Assembly (NCBI GenBank): GCA_016782865.1
Contig: JADHXR010000030.1
Coordinates: 1-54,444, forward strand
DNA from: Phycisphaerae bacterium
GTDB lineage: Bacteria; Planctomycetota; Phycisphaerae; Sedimentisphaerales; Anaerobacaceae
Direction of reading: 5' to 3'
Length of the DNA: 54,444 nt
The notes under the pieces were generated by a model. It saw only the letters and a list, made by a program, of their open reading frames with translations. It did not search any database and was not told where the DNA came from. How positions within the stretch are numbered: position 1 is the first letter of the stretch; the number at the start of each line of letters is the position of its first letter. Shown piece after piece: positions 34,403-44,240 of this stretch. The position numbers and the translations under genes are program-made.

Positions 34403-35914
34403 ATGGAACATTACGGCACATCATGCATCCGAAAAGAAGACGACCCGACCGGGATTCTGCCGAAACATTGGTGTTTATATGTCTGCGTTGCACTGTGCGC
34501 AACGTTTATCAGCATCGGACGGGCAGAGAGCAACGGCGAAAAAGCCAACGGCGGGCATCGCCTCATTTCCGTCAACGGCGTCTTTCCAAGCCTGACCGTG
34601 CTGGCAAAAGGGACAGGCAGCGACTCCGAGGCGGGCATCGGAGCCCTGATTCCCTGGGCCGAGAAGCTTTGGGCGATCGGATATGTCGCCCACATCCGGG
34701 GTGACGGGCTCGGACTCTACGAGATCAGTGAGGACATGACAATGCGGCGTCACCCTGCCTCGGTGACCGGCACGTTCGCAAATCGGATGGTTCACTGGCC
34801 CTCCGGCCAGGCGTTCATCGGGCCGCACGCGATTGACGCCGAAGGAAACGTCCGAACGATCGAATCGCTCAAGAACCATCGCCTGACCGCAACAGTCGCT
34901 CACCTGACCGACCCCAAGAGCAAGGTCTATTTCCTCGGCATGGAGGGCCGGTTCTGGGAAGTTGATGTCAAGACGCTCGAATCGAAACTGCTGTTCAATC
35001 TGGTCAAAGAACTCGAAATAAGCAACGCCAAGGAACACTTCAAGGGTGCGTACAGTGCGCAGGGTCGTGTCGTCGTGGCCAATAATACTTACGACCAGAA
35101 GGAACACCTGGGCCAAAGGGACGCCGGCCGTCTGGCCGAATGGGACGGCAAGAATTGGACGATCATCGAGCGCAATCCTTTCGTCGGGGTGGGCGGCAGC
35201 GCCTCAAGTGCCTCCCACGGCGGCCATACGATCTACGCGACCGGCTGGACAAAATCCTCCGTTGTGCTTCGCGTCTTCGCGCAGGGCAAATGGTCGCGCT
35301 ATCTACTTCCGAAGGCCAGCCACAGTTGGGACCACGCCTGGAACACCGAGTGGATGCGGATTCGTCACGCGGTCACCGAACGGCTCTTGATGGATGTTCA
35401 CGGGATGTTCTACGAACTGCCCGCCCTCACCTACGAAGGCAAGATATGGGGCATCCGGCCGATCAGCACTCACCTTCGGGTACTCCCCGATTTCTGCTAC
35501 TGGCGCGGCATGTTCGTCATGGCCAGCGACCAGATCGACCATGACCAGGGCCAGCCGCAATCCGGCCTGTGGTTCGGCAACATCGACGATTTGTGGAGTA
35601 TGGGCAAGCCCTCCGGCTGGGGTGGGCCGTGGTGGCAGACGCCGGTAAAAGCCGGTACTGTTTCGGATCCGTTTCTAATGACCGGTTTCGACAAGAAGGT
35701 CGTCCATCTCGCCCATGAATCGGACCACGGTGTGCGTTTCAAGATCGAGGTTGACTTCTTGGGCAATGGAACATGGAAAACATATGATGAGATTTTTGTG
35801 CCTTCCAGTACTGGATATACACACCACGAATTCCCGGATGGCTTCTCCGCTCACTGGGTGAGGGTCCGCGTACAGCAGGACTGCAACGCAACGGTGTATT
35901 TCATGTACAATTAG
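34403..35914 (+). CDS. Secreted protein, probable beta-propeller, unknown function
   Basis: 503 residues. The N-terminus has a hydrophobic stretch (about 23-40) ending ISIGRAESN, a late signal peptide. The body has repeated strands, each ending in tryptophan or aromatic motifs (LIPWAEKLWAIGYVAH, FWEVDVKTLESKLLF, LAEWDGKNWTIIERN, VVLRVFAQGKWSRYLLP), as in beta-propellers. The end (WKTYDEIFVPSSTGYTHHEFPD, then HWVRVRVQQDC) looks like a galactose-binding/discoidin-like sandwich. I do not recognise a named family. The TAG stop (35912-35914) lies inside the left end of an inverted-repeat element, so the true C-terminus may have been altered. Confidence 0.75.
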   Translation: MEHYGTSCIRKEDDPTGILPKHWCLYVCVALCATFISIGRAESNGEKANGGHRLISVNGVFPSLTVLAKGTGSDSEAGIGALIPWAEKLWAIGYVAHIRGDGLGLYEISEDMTMRRHPASVTGTFANRMVHWPSGQAFIGPHAIDAEGNVRTIESLKNHRLTATVAHLTDPKSKVYFLGMEGRFWEVDVKTLESKLLFNLVKELEISNAKEHFKGAYSAQGRVVVANNTYDQKEHLGQRDAGRLAEWDGKNWTIIERNPFVGVGGSASSASHGGHTIYATGWTKSSVVLRVFAQGKWSRYLLPKASHSWDHAWNTEWMRIRHAVTERLLMDVHGMFYELPALTYEGKIWGIRPISTHLRVLPDFCYWRGMFVMASDQIDHDQGQPQSGLWFGNIDDLWSMGKPSGWGGPWWQTPVKAGTVSDPFLMTGFDKKVVHLAHESDHGVRFKIEVDFLGNGTWKTYDEIFVPSSTGYTHHEFPDGFSAHWVRVRVQQDCNATVYFMYN

Positions 35915-36074
35915 GCTCTGTCGGAAAACTCCATCGTCGGCCCGAGAGCGAGCGGTTTTTCGCCTGGCAAAGACGGCGAAGCAGGCGATATTGGTTGTAT
36001 CGTCGATGCAGCCGGATGCAGTCAGGCGGAAAATAAGCCGCTCGAAGCCAGATCGAGTTTTCCGCCAGAGCCTA
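35912..36074. mobile_element. MITE-like palindromic element, about 163 bp
   Basis: Terminal inverted repeats AGGCTCTGTCGGAAAACTC (35913-35931) and GAGTTTTCCGCCAGAGCCT (36055-36073) match at 18 of 19 positions, and the adjoining T/A extend them by one base. Further inverted homology lies inside (CGAGCGG...CGCCTG against CAGGCG...CCGCTCG). No transposase is encoded; the longest frame on the minus strand lacks recognisable protein features. Size and structure suggest a non-autonomous element. The left end supplies the stop codon of the preceding gene. The remaining 36075-36234 carries only the upstream region of the M16 gene. Confidence 0.6.
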
Positions 36075-36234
36075 GCATGGTGGATTTGCCGCCGTCCCAA
36101 ATCTGCCGTTTGAAAAAAGGATTGACTGTAAGGCTTTATATGTGTTATTGAAAGCGTTGGTCCAAGGGTGTATTGTCTTTGTTTGTGTTTCAGACAAAGA
36201 GGTTAAACTTTAGAGTATTAGAGGAGTACGCGAT

Positions 36235-37767
36235 ATGGAGCAAGCACTGCAAAGACTCAGGGCCATTGTCATCGGCGCGGCGATTTTGCTTTTCGCTTTC
36301 GCGTCGATGGCGTCAAAGTCGGCCAGGGCTCAGGATCTGGTGAAATTCGAAGAGCGAATGACCGAGTTTACGCTGGATAACGGGCTCAAGTTCCTGGTCC
36401 TTGAACGGCATGAGGCGCCCGTCATCTCGTTTCACACCTACGCCGATGTCGGCGCGGTCGATGAGGTCCGGGGGATCACGGGCTTGGCCCATCTGTTCGA
36501 ACATATGGCGTTCAAGGGGACCAAGACTATAGGAACCACCGACTACGAGGCCGAAGCCAAGACGATGGCTGAGATAGATGAGGCGTTCCTGGCGCTGAAG
36601 GCCGAGCAAAGGAAGGGCGAGCAGGCGGACAAGGCCCGGCTTGAGCAGTTGCAGAACCAGCTCAAGGAGGCACAGGAGAAGGCCCAGGAGCATTTGGTTC
36701 ATGACGAATACGAAGAGGTGTTTTCGCGTGAGGGCAGCGCGGGTTTCAATGCATACACGAGTCAGGATGCAACACAGTACATCGTCAGTCTTCCGTCGAA
36801 TAAAACCGAACTCTGGATGGCAATGGAGTCCGACAGGTTTGCCAATGCCGTGCTCAGAGAGTTTTACAAGGAAAAGGATGTGGTTATGGAGGAGCGGCGG
36901 CTCAGCGTTGAGAGTCAGCCCGTGGGGCGTTTGCTCGAAGAATTCATGGGGATCGCGTACAAGGCCCACCCCTACGGGGACCAGGTCGTCGGTCATATGA
37001 GCGATATCGCGACGCTGACCCGCGCCGAGGCGGAGGCCTTTTTCGAGAAGTACTACGCGCCGAGCAACCTGACCATCGCAATCGTGGGAGATGTTGATCC
37101 CGATCAGATCAGAGAACTCGCAGAGAAATACTTCGGCAGGATTCCCAGCGGTCCCAAGCCCGATCCGGTGGAGACGGTCGAGCCTCCTCAGTTGGGTGAA
37201 CGTCGTGTGGTCGTGGAGGACCCGGCTCAGCCGTTCGTCCTGATAGGATATCACAAGCCGGATATCCACCATCCGGATGACGCGGTGTTCGACGCCCTGA
37301 CGGACATTGTGGGTATGGGTCGGACGTCAAGGCTGTACAAGAGCCTCGTGAAGGAGAAGAAAATTGCCGTGTACGCATCGGGATTTCAGGGGATGCCCGG
37401 CAACAAATATCCGAGCCTGTTTCTCTTCTATGCCGTACCGGCCAGAGGACGCACAAACCAGGAATCCGAGGACGCGATTGATGTGGAAATCGAAAGGCTC
37501 AAGACCGAGCTGGTCACGCCCGATGAATTGGCCAAGGCCAAGACGCGGGCCCGGGCAGGTCTGGTCCGGCAGCTTGCCTCCAATTCGGGGCTGGCGGCGC
37601 AGTTGACATTCTACCATGTAATCACCGGCGACTGGCGCAACCTGTTCAAGCAGCTCGATAAGATCGACAAAGTGACCGCTGAGGACATTCAGCGAGTCGC
37701 GAAGGAGTATTTTACCACCAAGAATCGCACGGTGGGCATTATCAAGACAATGGAAGCGGCGAACTAA
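36235..37767 (+). CDS. M16 family zinc metallopeptidase (catalytic subunit)
   Basis: 510 residues starting MEQALQRLRAIVIGAA with a signal peptide (1-33). The inverted zinc motif H86-LF-E89-H90 appears in GLAHLFEHMAFKGT, and MEERRLSVES supplies the downstream glutamate; the two are separated by a coiled-coil insert (about 105-158; EEFLALKAEQRKGEQADKARLEQLQ). Such an insert is a known feature of bacterial M16 homologues. The second half is the non-catalytic M16 domain. It lies 18 bases upstream of a second M16 protein that lacks the zinc motif, the usual arrangement for a heterodimeric extracytoplasmic M16 protease that degrades short peptides. Start follows GAGGAGTACGCGAT. Confidence 0.92.
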   Translation: MEQALQRLRAIVIGAAILLFAFASMASKSARAQDLVKFEERMTEFTLDNGLKFLVLERHEAPVISFHTYADVGAVDEVRGITGLAHLFEHMAFKGTKTIGTTDYEAEAKTMAEIDEAFLALKAEQRKGEQADKARLEQLQNQLKEAQEKAQEHLVHDEYEEVFSREGSAGFNAYTSQDATQYIVSLPSNKTELWMAMESDRFANAVLREFYKEKDVVMEERRLSVESQPVGRLLEEFMGIAYKAHPYGDQVVGHMSDIATLTRAEAEAFFEKYYAPSNLTIAIVGDVDPDQIRELAEKYFGRIPSGPKPDPVETVEPPQLGERRVVVEDPAQPFVLIGYHKPDIHHPDDAVFDALTDIVGMGRTSRLYKSLVKEKKIAVYASGFQGMPGNKYPSLFLFYAVPARGRTNQESEDAIDVEIERLKTELVTPDELAKAKTRARAGLVRQLASNSGLAAQLTFYHVITGDWRNLFKQLDKIDKVTAEDIQRVAKEYFTTKNRTVGIIKTMEAAN

Positions 37768-37785
37768 TTCGAAGGGAGAGCCACA

Positions 37786-39243
37786 ATGACAGGTCATAGA
37801 TCGTTGGTTATCAGAGTTGGGATTTTCACGTTTTTGGGATTGAGCCTTCTGTGGTCGGGATGCGGCGAGCAACAGGCAGCGAACTACAAGAGTCTGAAGT
37901 ACCCCAAACTGGGGGACATCGAGGTTCCTGAGGTCGAACAGGTAACGCTGGCCAACGGGATGCGGCTATTCTTGCTCGAGGATCACGAGCTGCCGCTGAT
38001 CAATCTCTCGGTCAGAATTAGGACCGGGTCTCTCTACGAACCCGCCGAGAAGATTGGGCTTGCATCGATCACCGGCGAGGTCATGCGCACAGGCGGAACG
38101 GCGACCATGACCGGCGATGAGATGGACGAGGAACTGGAGGCCATCGCCGCCTCGGTGGAAACCGGCATCGGGCTGAATTCAGGCTCGGCATCAATGTCCG
38201 TGCTCAAGCGCGATCTCGATAAGGGTCTGTCAATTCTGGCAGACGTACTGATGAATCCGGCCTTTCGCGAGGACAAGATCCAGCTTGCGAAGATGCAGGC
38301 CGGCAGTTCAATCGCCCGGCGCAATGATTCGGTAGGTGCGGTCGCAGGCCGTGAGTTTGACAAACTCATCTACGGCCCGGAAAGTGTCTACGCCCGGCAC
38401 GAGGAGTACGCCACCATCGGCAGCATCACGCGGGATAACCTTGTTGGGTTCCACCGCAAATACTTCGGCCCCAACAACGCGATGCTTGCCGTGTGGGGCG
38501 ACTTCGATACGAAGCAGATGAAAGGGAAGATCGAGCAGGCATTCGAAAAATGGGAGAAGGTCGATGTTGATCTTCCAAAGGTGCCCAAGGTCAGGTACGA
38601 GTTCCGCAAGACGGTGAACGTAGTTCGCAAGGACGATGTCAATCAGTCGAATGTGTACCTGGGGCACATCGGCGGCCTTCGCAGCGACCCGGACTATTTC
38701 GCGCTGATCGTGATGAACAGGATTCTGGGCGGCGGATTCACGGGACGCCTGTTTAAGAACGTGCGATCGCGCGAAGGGCTGGCCTATTCGGTTTTCGGCG
38801 GTTACTCGGCCAACTATGAATATCCTGGCGAATTCTACGTCGGGTGCCAGACCAAATCGGAATCGACCGTGCGCGCCATCCGGGCGATGCTCAGAGAAGT
38901 CGAAAAGATGACCGAGAGTGAAGTCACGGACGAGGAACTCGCCCTCGCCAAGGACAGTTTCCTCAACTCGTTTGTCTTCAACTTCGACACGAAAGGCGAA
39001 ATCGTCAGCCGAATCATGACCTACGAATACTTCGGTTACCCGGCGGATTTCCTGCAGAAGATCAAAGATAACGTTGAGAAGGTGTCCAAAGAGGATGTTT
39101 TGCGCGTCGCCCGGAAACACCTCAAGCCCGGTACCGTGCAAATCTTGGCAGTCGGGCGCCCCGATGATTTCGACGAACCGCTTTCGACACTAGGTCCGGT
39201 GAACGAGATTGACATTACGATCCCCGCACCGCCGCAGCAATGA
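37786..39243 (+). CDS. M16 family peptidase-like lipoprotein (inactive subunit)
   Basis: 485 residues. The lipobox LLWSGC (C near residue 26) marks it as a lipoprotein. The M16 fold is evident (VTLANGMRLFLLEDHELPLINLSVRIRTG), but the helix that should carry HxxEH reads EKIGLASITGEVMRTGG, so the zinc site is absent. The C-terminal domain keeps GGGFTGRLFKNVRSREGLAYSVFGGY, the R/Y region that stabilises the substrate in M16 partners. Paired with the active subunit just upstream, it should complete the protease chamber. The sulfatase gene begins 21 bases after its stop. Confidence 0.92.
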   Translation: MTGHRSLVIRVGIFTFLGLSLLWSGCGEQQAANYKSLKYPKLGDIEVPEVEQVTLANGMRLFLLEDHELPLINLSVRIRTGSLYEPAEKIGLASITGEVMRTGGTATMTGDEMDEELEAIAASVETGIGLNSGSASMSVLKRDLDKGLSILADVLMNPAFREDKIQLAKMQAGSSIARRNDSVGAVAGREFDKLIYGPESVYARHEEYATIGSITRDNLVGFHRKYFGPNNAMLAVWGDFDTKQMKGKIEQAFEKWEKVDVDLPKVPKVRYEFRKTVNVVRKDDVNQSNVYLGHIGGLRSDPDYFALIVMNRILGGGFTGRLFKNVRSREGLAYSVFGGYSANYEYPGEFYVGCQTKSESTVRAIRAMLREVEKMTESEVTDEELALAKDSFLNSFVFNFDTKGEIVSRIMTYEYFGYPADFLQKIKDNVEKVSKEDVLRVARKHLKPGTVQILAVGRPDDFDEPLSTLGPVNEIDITIPAPPQQ

Positions 39244-39264
39244 GGCGGCAGTGAGTATTCGACC

Positions 39265-40668
39265 ATGAGACTGAACCGCAGGACGTTTCTAAGGACAGCC
39301 GGCTGCAGCACCTTTGCGTTGGCGCTGGCCGGCAACAATGACAATGCCTCATCGGCGCGCGACCGCAAGGAACGGCCTAACTTCATTTTCATTCTAACCG
39401 ACGATCAGCGACACGATGCAATGGGCTGTGCGGGAAATCCTCTTATCCACACCCCCAACATTGATTCGCTGGCAGCGCGAGGCGTACGATTCGAGAAGGC
39501 ATTTGTTACGCTGTCGATTTGCAGCCCCAGCAGGGCCGCATGCCTGACGGGACGATACGGCAGCGCCAACGGCGTGACAAGCGTTCCCGGCACTCTCAAC
39601 AAGGGCGAGAAGACTATCTGTCACTACCTGAAGGACGCGGGCTACAGGACGGGCATGGTCGGCAAGTGGCACCTGGGCAATTCTCCCGCCGAGTGCGGCT
39701 TCGACTTTGCCGAGTTCTTCGAGTCGAACGGCACCTACTACAACCGCAAAGTCCTCAAAGATGGCAAACGGATAACAACTAAAGGGTACATCGAGGACTA
39801 CAACGCCCAAAAAGCGATTGAGTTCATCGAACAGGGCTCGTCGCCGTTCATGCTGTGGTTGTGCACGCAGGTGCCGCACATGGATCACACATTCGACTGG
39901 CCGGCACGGAAAGAGACTCTTGCCAAATATGACGTGAGCAAAATATGCGTTCCCGAAACCTGGCAGGACGATCTGAAGGGCAAGCCCGCGTACCTGGCGC
40001 AGGACCGTAATCGAAAACAGGCGCTGCGCTACGGCTACGACAAACAGGAGAACATTCGCCGGCATTTCCAGAGGTACTACGCGGCGATAACGGAGATGGA
40101 CGCAGCTCTCGGCCGCGTCCTGGACGCGGTGGGCAGGCTGGGGCTTCGAAACAACACCTATATCCTGTTCATGGGCGATAACGGCTGGTTCATGGGTGGG
40201 CACGGCTTTACCAGCAAGGTCCTGCCCTACGAGGAATCCATCCGCGTGCCTATGATCGTAGCCGGTCCGGGCATTGGCCGCCGGGTCGATAGCAACCTCG
40301 TTCTCAACATCGACCTGGCCCCGACGATACTCGAATTGGCGCAGATCGATATCCCGAAGAATGTGCACGGCTCAAGCCTCGTGCCGCTGTTCAAAGGCCA
40401 GAAGGTTAACTGGAGACAGAGCTTTCTATACGAAGCGCCGACACCGTCTCTCGGCAGCCGACCTCTGCTGGCTGTGCGGACGCATCGGTACAAATTCGTG
40501 CAGACGTTCGATGTCGATGAGCCGACGAAGGTCGTATTCGAAGAATTGTACGACCTGGAGCGGGATCCGAAGGAAATGAAGAACCTGGCCGGTGAGGCCG
40601 GTTGCGCCGAGACAACGCGACAGCTTCGCGCCGAACTCGAGCGAGCCAAGAACACAATTAGACCCTGA
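39265..40668 (+). CDS. Tat-exported sulfatase (type I)
   Basis: 467 residues. Leader MRLNRRTFLRTAGCSTFALA is twin-arginine. The alkaline-phosphatase-fold start (PNFIFILTDDQRHDAMGCAGNP) brings the metal aspartates, and C86-S-P-S-R90 is the formylglycine motif (CxPSR) needing a maturase not seen here. GKWHLGNSPAECGFD is the second sulfatase signature, and TYILFMGDNGWFMGGHG the metal-binding DN. It hydrolyses sulfate esters, probably on polysaccharide. The gene directly follows the M16 pair and precedes an ankyrin/lyase gene by 53 bases. Confidence 0.94.
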   Translation: MRLNRRTFLRTAGCSTFALALAGNNDNASSARDRKERPNFIFILTDDQRHDAMGCAGNPLIHTPNIDSLAARGVRFEKAFVTLSICSPSRAACLTGRYGSANGVTSVPGTLNKGEKTICHYLKDAGYRTGMVGKWHLGNSPAECGFDFAEFFESNGTYYNRKVLKDGKRITTKGYIEDYNAQKAIEFIEQGSSPFMLWLCTQVPHMDHTFDWPARKETLAKYDVSKICVPETWQDDLKGKPAYLAQDRNRKQALRYGYDKQENIRRHFQRYYAAITEMDAALGRVLDAVGRLGLRNNTYILFMGDNGWFMGGHGFTSKVLPYEESIRVPMIVAGPGIGRRVDSNLVLNIDLAPTILELAQIDIPKNVHGSSLVPLFKGQKVNWRQSFLYEAPTPSLGSRPLLAVRTHRYKFVQTFDVDEPTKVVFEELYDLERDPKEMKNLAGEAGCAETTRQLRAELERAKNTIRP

Positions 40669-40721
40669 TCGTGCTTCGCATTGCGTCTCTTCGGCGCCGA
40701 AGACAAACGGGAGGACATTAA

Positions 40722-43700
40722 ATGGGATTCAAGTTGGTGCATTGGGCAGTGTTGGGCGTACTATTCTTCTGCCAATTCTCCGCCAGCCTCGCCTCCGGGA
40801 AAACAGATCCGAACGAAAGCGCCAAATACCTCGACGCTGTTAGTGAATTCGCAGATAATGTGCTTAAATATGGCCGGGATACCTATGGCCCTAAGCATAC
40901 GCCATTGTTTGTTGACGGACTGAATGTCAATACCCATGAGCCGGTGAAGTGGATAAGCCCCAAGGGTGATGTATCGAAAACAACCGAGACTGAAGAATGG
41001 ATTCTTTCCAACTTCGCTTCTCAGCAGACTCTGTTGCGGACATTGGATGGCTTATCGGCAGTAACTGGCGACCCCAAATACCGCAACGCAGCCATGCAGG
41101 CAATCAAATACGCCTTTGAAAACTTGAGGGCTCCTAATGGTTTGTTTTATTGGGGGGAGGGCGCTGCATACGATGCACTGGGAGATACTGCATGCGGTAA
41201 TACCGTGTGGGAATCAATAAAACTCCATTATCCTTATTATGAACTGATGTGGAACGTTGATTCTGAAGCTACCAAGAAGCTTATCGAGGCAATCTGGTCA
41301 GCTCATGTCTTAGACTGGTCAAATCTAGATATAGATCGAGGGGGCTTCTTGGATGAAGACCTTGAAGAACCTTGGAATCACGAATATAAAGGTGCCCCTA
41401 CGTTTTTCAAGAGCAAGAGGTCGTGGGGAATCGGCAGTGTGGTTACTGCGAGTTCTTTGATTCAGAGTGGAATTATATTAAATAAACTCTCAGGTAAGCA
41501 GCAACCGCTAGTTTGGAGTAAGCGCTTGGCAAAACGCTTTGTGGGTACAAGACATCCTACGACCGGTATTAGCTCCTTAACTTACAATAATACTTGGATG
41601 CGAGTAGGAGAAGATATGCAGAATCACTTTAGAGATCCGCATACCACAGTCTTTCCATGGGATCTTTATCAAAATTCATTCAGGCACTACTATCCAGAGA
41701 ATGCTCAGGCGCAACCCTGGATGGTCTTTTTTTTGGTAGGTGAAATGCTTGCTAAAGAACACAGAGAGTTTACCCAATGGGCCCTAGAGGAACTCACAGC
41801 TTGGGGTAAAGCCTCTTATCGTAAGAAGGATAATTCTTTCGTTCCTATGCTTACGGACGGCACTAGTCTCGAAGGATACGTATGGAAAGACGGTTCCGGC
41901 CAAAGTTCCGGATATAACGTAGTAAATCTATACCCAGCCGACATGTCGTTCTTTTGGGCTTACAGCCTAGCATATAGCAAAACCGGTGATGGATTTATGT
42001 GGCAAATGCTTAAAGATATCGCAGCTGGGAATGGCTTAGGCGAAATCGGGCAAATTCTAACGCCTCACCCTGAGCTCCAGCTTGATACTGCTTGTGATCA
42101 TCCCTATGGTGTCTTCGGTTTTCTGGAGCTATACAGGAGTACAAAACAGCCAGACTATTTGAAGATGGCGTGTCGGATAGCGGACAACATAGTGGAGAAC
42201 CGGCTCCACAAAGGATTCTTTGTGCCAACCAAGAAGCATCTCTATACGAGGTTTGACTGTTTTGAGCCTCTTGCTTTACTTCGTCTAGAGGCGGCAATGA
42301 GATATAAGAGCGATGCGGTTCCTCAGCCCTGGCCAAGCATACCACTGTTTGTGAATAAATATCGTTATAAAATACAGGGAATCGACCGCCATGTCATCTA
42401 CGGATTCACGGAGTCTTCTGAGCCACCCATTTCGATAGAAGAGGCAGCAGCAATTGGTGATGTTGATCGAATTAGACAACTCATAGAGCAGGGAGCCAAT
42501 GTGGGTGATTTTGATAGTCTGTCTTATATGACTCCTCTCCATCGTGCTGCAAAGGAAGGACAAAAACCCGTAGTTGAACTCCTATTGGCAAATGGCGCCC
42601 CTGTTAACGAGAGAGATTTAGAATTAAAAACACCGTTGCATTATGCAGTTGAAAATCGCTACGAAGGTATCGTTGAATTATTGTTGGCTCATGGTGCAGG
42701 GATTAATAACAAAGATAGGAGGGGTCGAACTCCAATGGATATTATTTCCCGTAATGATAATCCTATTAAGAAGCTACTGCTTGTTAAAGCTGCTGAAACG
42801 TCTATTCATGCGGCTGCCATACTTGGGGATCAGGCTCAGGTCAAGGTGTTTTTGGATCAAGGTATTGATGTTGACGTAAATGATGATAAAGGAAATACAT
42901 CGTTGTTTTATGCGGTAAGAGAAAGCCATGATGAGCTCAGTCGGTTTTTAATCGACCAGGGTGCTGACATTAACTATACGGATAAGAATGGTTATATACC
43001 CTTGTCCTGGGCCCTTTGGAATGAAGACCGGGAGATGATGAAGCTCCTTGTGACCAACTGTGCCGATGTCAACTTCGTGGCTAAGGACGATTGGCCATTC
43101 CTTCACTATCTGGCGGAAAATAATGACCGGGAACTCGTAGAGCTCTTCCTCTCCCATGGGGCTAAGCTCAATGTGAAAGACAACGAAAGTCTGACAGAAC
43201 TTCATATTGCCGTATCGGAGGGAAATCGAGACCTAGCCAGATTTCTTGTGAGCAAGGGTGCTACTGCCCTAGAGCTTCATCTGGCCGTATGTCTGGGCGA
43301 TCTGGCCCGCGTGAAGAGCCTTGTAGAAGAAGGGGTGGACGTCGATACAAAGGATGAAAGCGGCTGGACGCCTCTGTATTGGGCTGCGTCGACGGCTGAA
43401 GAAGAAGTTGCGGAATTCCTTATTGGCAAGGGAGCGGGTATTGATGTCAGGGCGAATAATAACTGCACACCTCTACATCAGGCAGCTTTCGTAGGTGCGG
43501 CTCAGTTGGCCAGCCTGCTCATCTCCAAAGGGGCCGATTCAAATGCTCGGGACGAGGGCAACGGCACACCGCTGCATTCAGCGGCGGAAGGAGGACACAA
43601 AGATGTTGTGGAGCTGTTGCTTGCCAATGGCGCTGACGTAAATGCCAAAGGGAAGGATGGACGTGGACCATTGCATCGCGCAGTCCAGGCAGGCCATCGT

Positions 43701-44240
43701 GAAGTGGTGCAGTTGTTGCTTGCCAATGGCGCTGATGTGAGTGCTAAAAACAACAAAGGGTTTACACCCTTGGACATGGCTACGATGATGAGTCGTTTAC
43801 CCAAATTCAAAGCTGTTCAAGAAGAGATTGTTAAGATACTGACCAAGGCGGCAGAAGAGCAGAAGGCAGAGGAGAAGGAGAGAACCGAGAAGAAACCTTC
43901 TTCTGAATCTCCAGATATGTCTGCCGGTGTGATGCAGCAGGCAATTATACCGCCGTTTTTTTCTTTACCTTTTACAAATCCCATTGGGAATGATGAACTT
44001 GCGAATGTATTGTGGTTGCGCAGGTTACAGGGGCTACCTTCCGTGGCTGGCGGGACCTATTCCCTGCGCGTCTCAATGACTGGTGCTTTGGGGTGCCAAC
44101 GTAATCTTGGGCGGATCACATACTTCGGTATTTTAATCTTGATTGACAGGAGCGACCATGGGTACACAAACCAGACGAGAATTCATAAGAATGATGGGGG
44201 TAGCCGCGGCTTCTGCGGGGGCTTGTTCGCTGCGGCGTAG
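40722..44240 (+). CDS. Secreted (alpha/alpha) lyase-like protein fused to about 14 ankyrin repeats
   Basis: 1172 residues; GGGAGG precedes the start. A signal peptide (MGFKLVHWAVLGVLFFCQFSASLASG) is followed by an (alpha/alpha)-barrel-like domain to about residue 560: FADNVLKYGRDTYGPKHTPLFVDGLNV, WILSNFASQQTLLRTLDGLS, GLFYWGEGAAYDALGD, FGFLELYRSTKQPDYLKMA. I believe such domains are often annotated as pectate-lyase-like in planctomycetes; activity is unproven. Residues about 568-1045 are ankyrin repeats of about 33 residues (TPLHRAAKEGQKPVVELLLANGAPVNERD and others); the last two share a 22-base identical stretch 100 bases apart. The tail after residue 1060 is odd and overlaps the next gene by 83 bases, so a frameshift near 44000-44150 is likely. 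AT-richer than its neighbours. Confidence 0.85.
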   Translation: MGFKLVHWAVLGVLFFCQFSASLASGKTDPNESAKYLDAVSEFADNVLKYGRDTYGPKHTPLFVDGLNVNTHEPVKWISPKGDVSKTTETEEWILSNFASQQTLLRTLDGLSAVTGDPKYRNAAMQAIKYAFENLRAPNGLFYWGEGAAYDALGDTACGNTVWESIKLHYPYYELMWNVDSEATKKLIEAIWSAHVLDWSNLDIDRGGFLDEDLEEPWNHEYKGAPTFFKSKRSWGIGSVVTASSLIQSGIILNKLSGKQQPLVWSKRLAKRFVGTRHPTTGISSLTYNNTWMRVGEDMQNHFRDPHTTVFPWDLYQNSFRHYYPENAQAQPWMVFFLVGEMLAKEHREFTQWALEELTAWGKASYRKKDNSFVPMLTDGTSLEGYVWKDGSGQSSGYNVVNLYPADMSFFWAYSLAYSKTGDGFMWQMLKDIAAGNGLGEIGQILTPHPELQLDTACDHPYGVFGFLELYRSTKQPDYLKMACRIADNIVENRLHKGFFVPTKKHLYTRFDCFEPLALLRLEAAMRYKSDAVPQPWPSIPLFVNKYRYKIQGIDRHVIYGFTESSEPPISIEEAAAIGDVDRIRQLIEQGANVGDFDSLSYMTPLHRAAKEGQKPVVELLLANGAPVNERDLELKTPLHYAVENRYEGIVELLLAHGAGINNKDRRGRTPMDIISRNDNPIKKLLLVKAAETSIHAAAILGDQAQVKVFLDQGIDVDVNDDKGNTSLFYAVRESHDELSRFLIDQGADINYTDKNGYIPLSWALWNEDREMMKLLVTNCADVNFVAKDDWPFLHYLAENNDRELVELFLSHGAKLNVKDNESLTELHIAVSEGNRDLARFLVSKGATALELHLAVCLGDLARVKSLVEEGVDVDTKDESGWTPLYWAASTAEEEVAEFLIGKGAGIDVRANNNCTPLHQAAFVGAAQLASLLISKGADSNARDEGNGTPLHSAAEGGHKDVVELLLANGADVNAKGKDGRGPLHRAVQAGHREVVQLLLANGADVSAKNNKGFTPLDMATMMSRLPKFKAVQEEIVKILTKAAEEQKAEEKERTEKKPSSESPDMSAGVMQQAIIPPFFSLPFTNPIGNDELANVLWLRRLQGLPSVAGGTYSLRVSMTGALGCQRNLGRITYFGILILIDRSDHGYTNQTRIHKNDGGSRGFCGGLFAAA

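Noticed and set aside
35675..36100. A 141-codon minus-strand frame through the inverted-repeat element
   Set aside because: It runs across the MITE-like palindrome and into the antisense of the preceding gene; no transposase motif.
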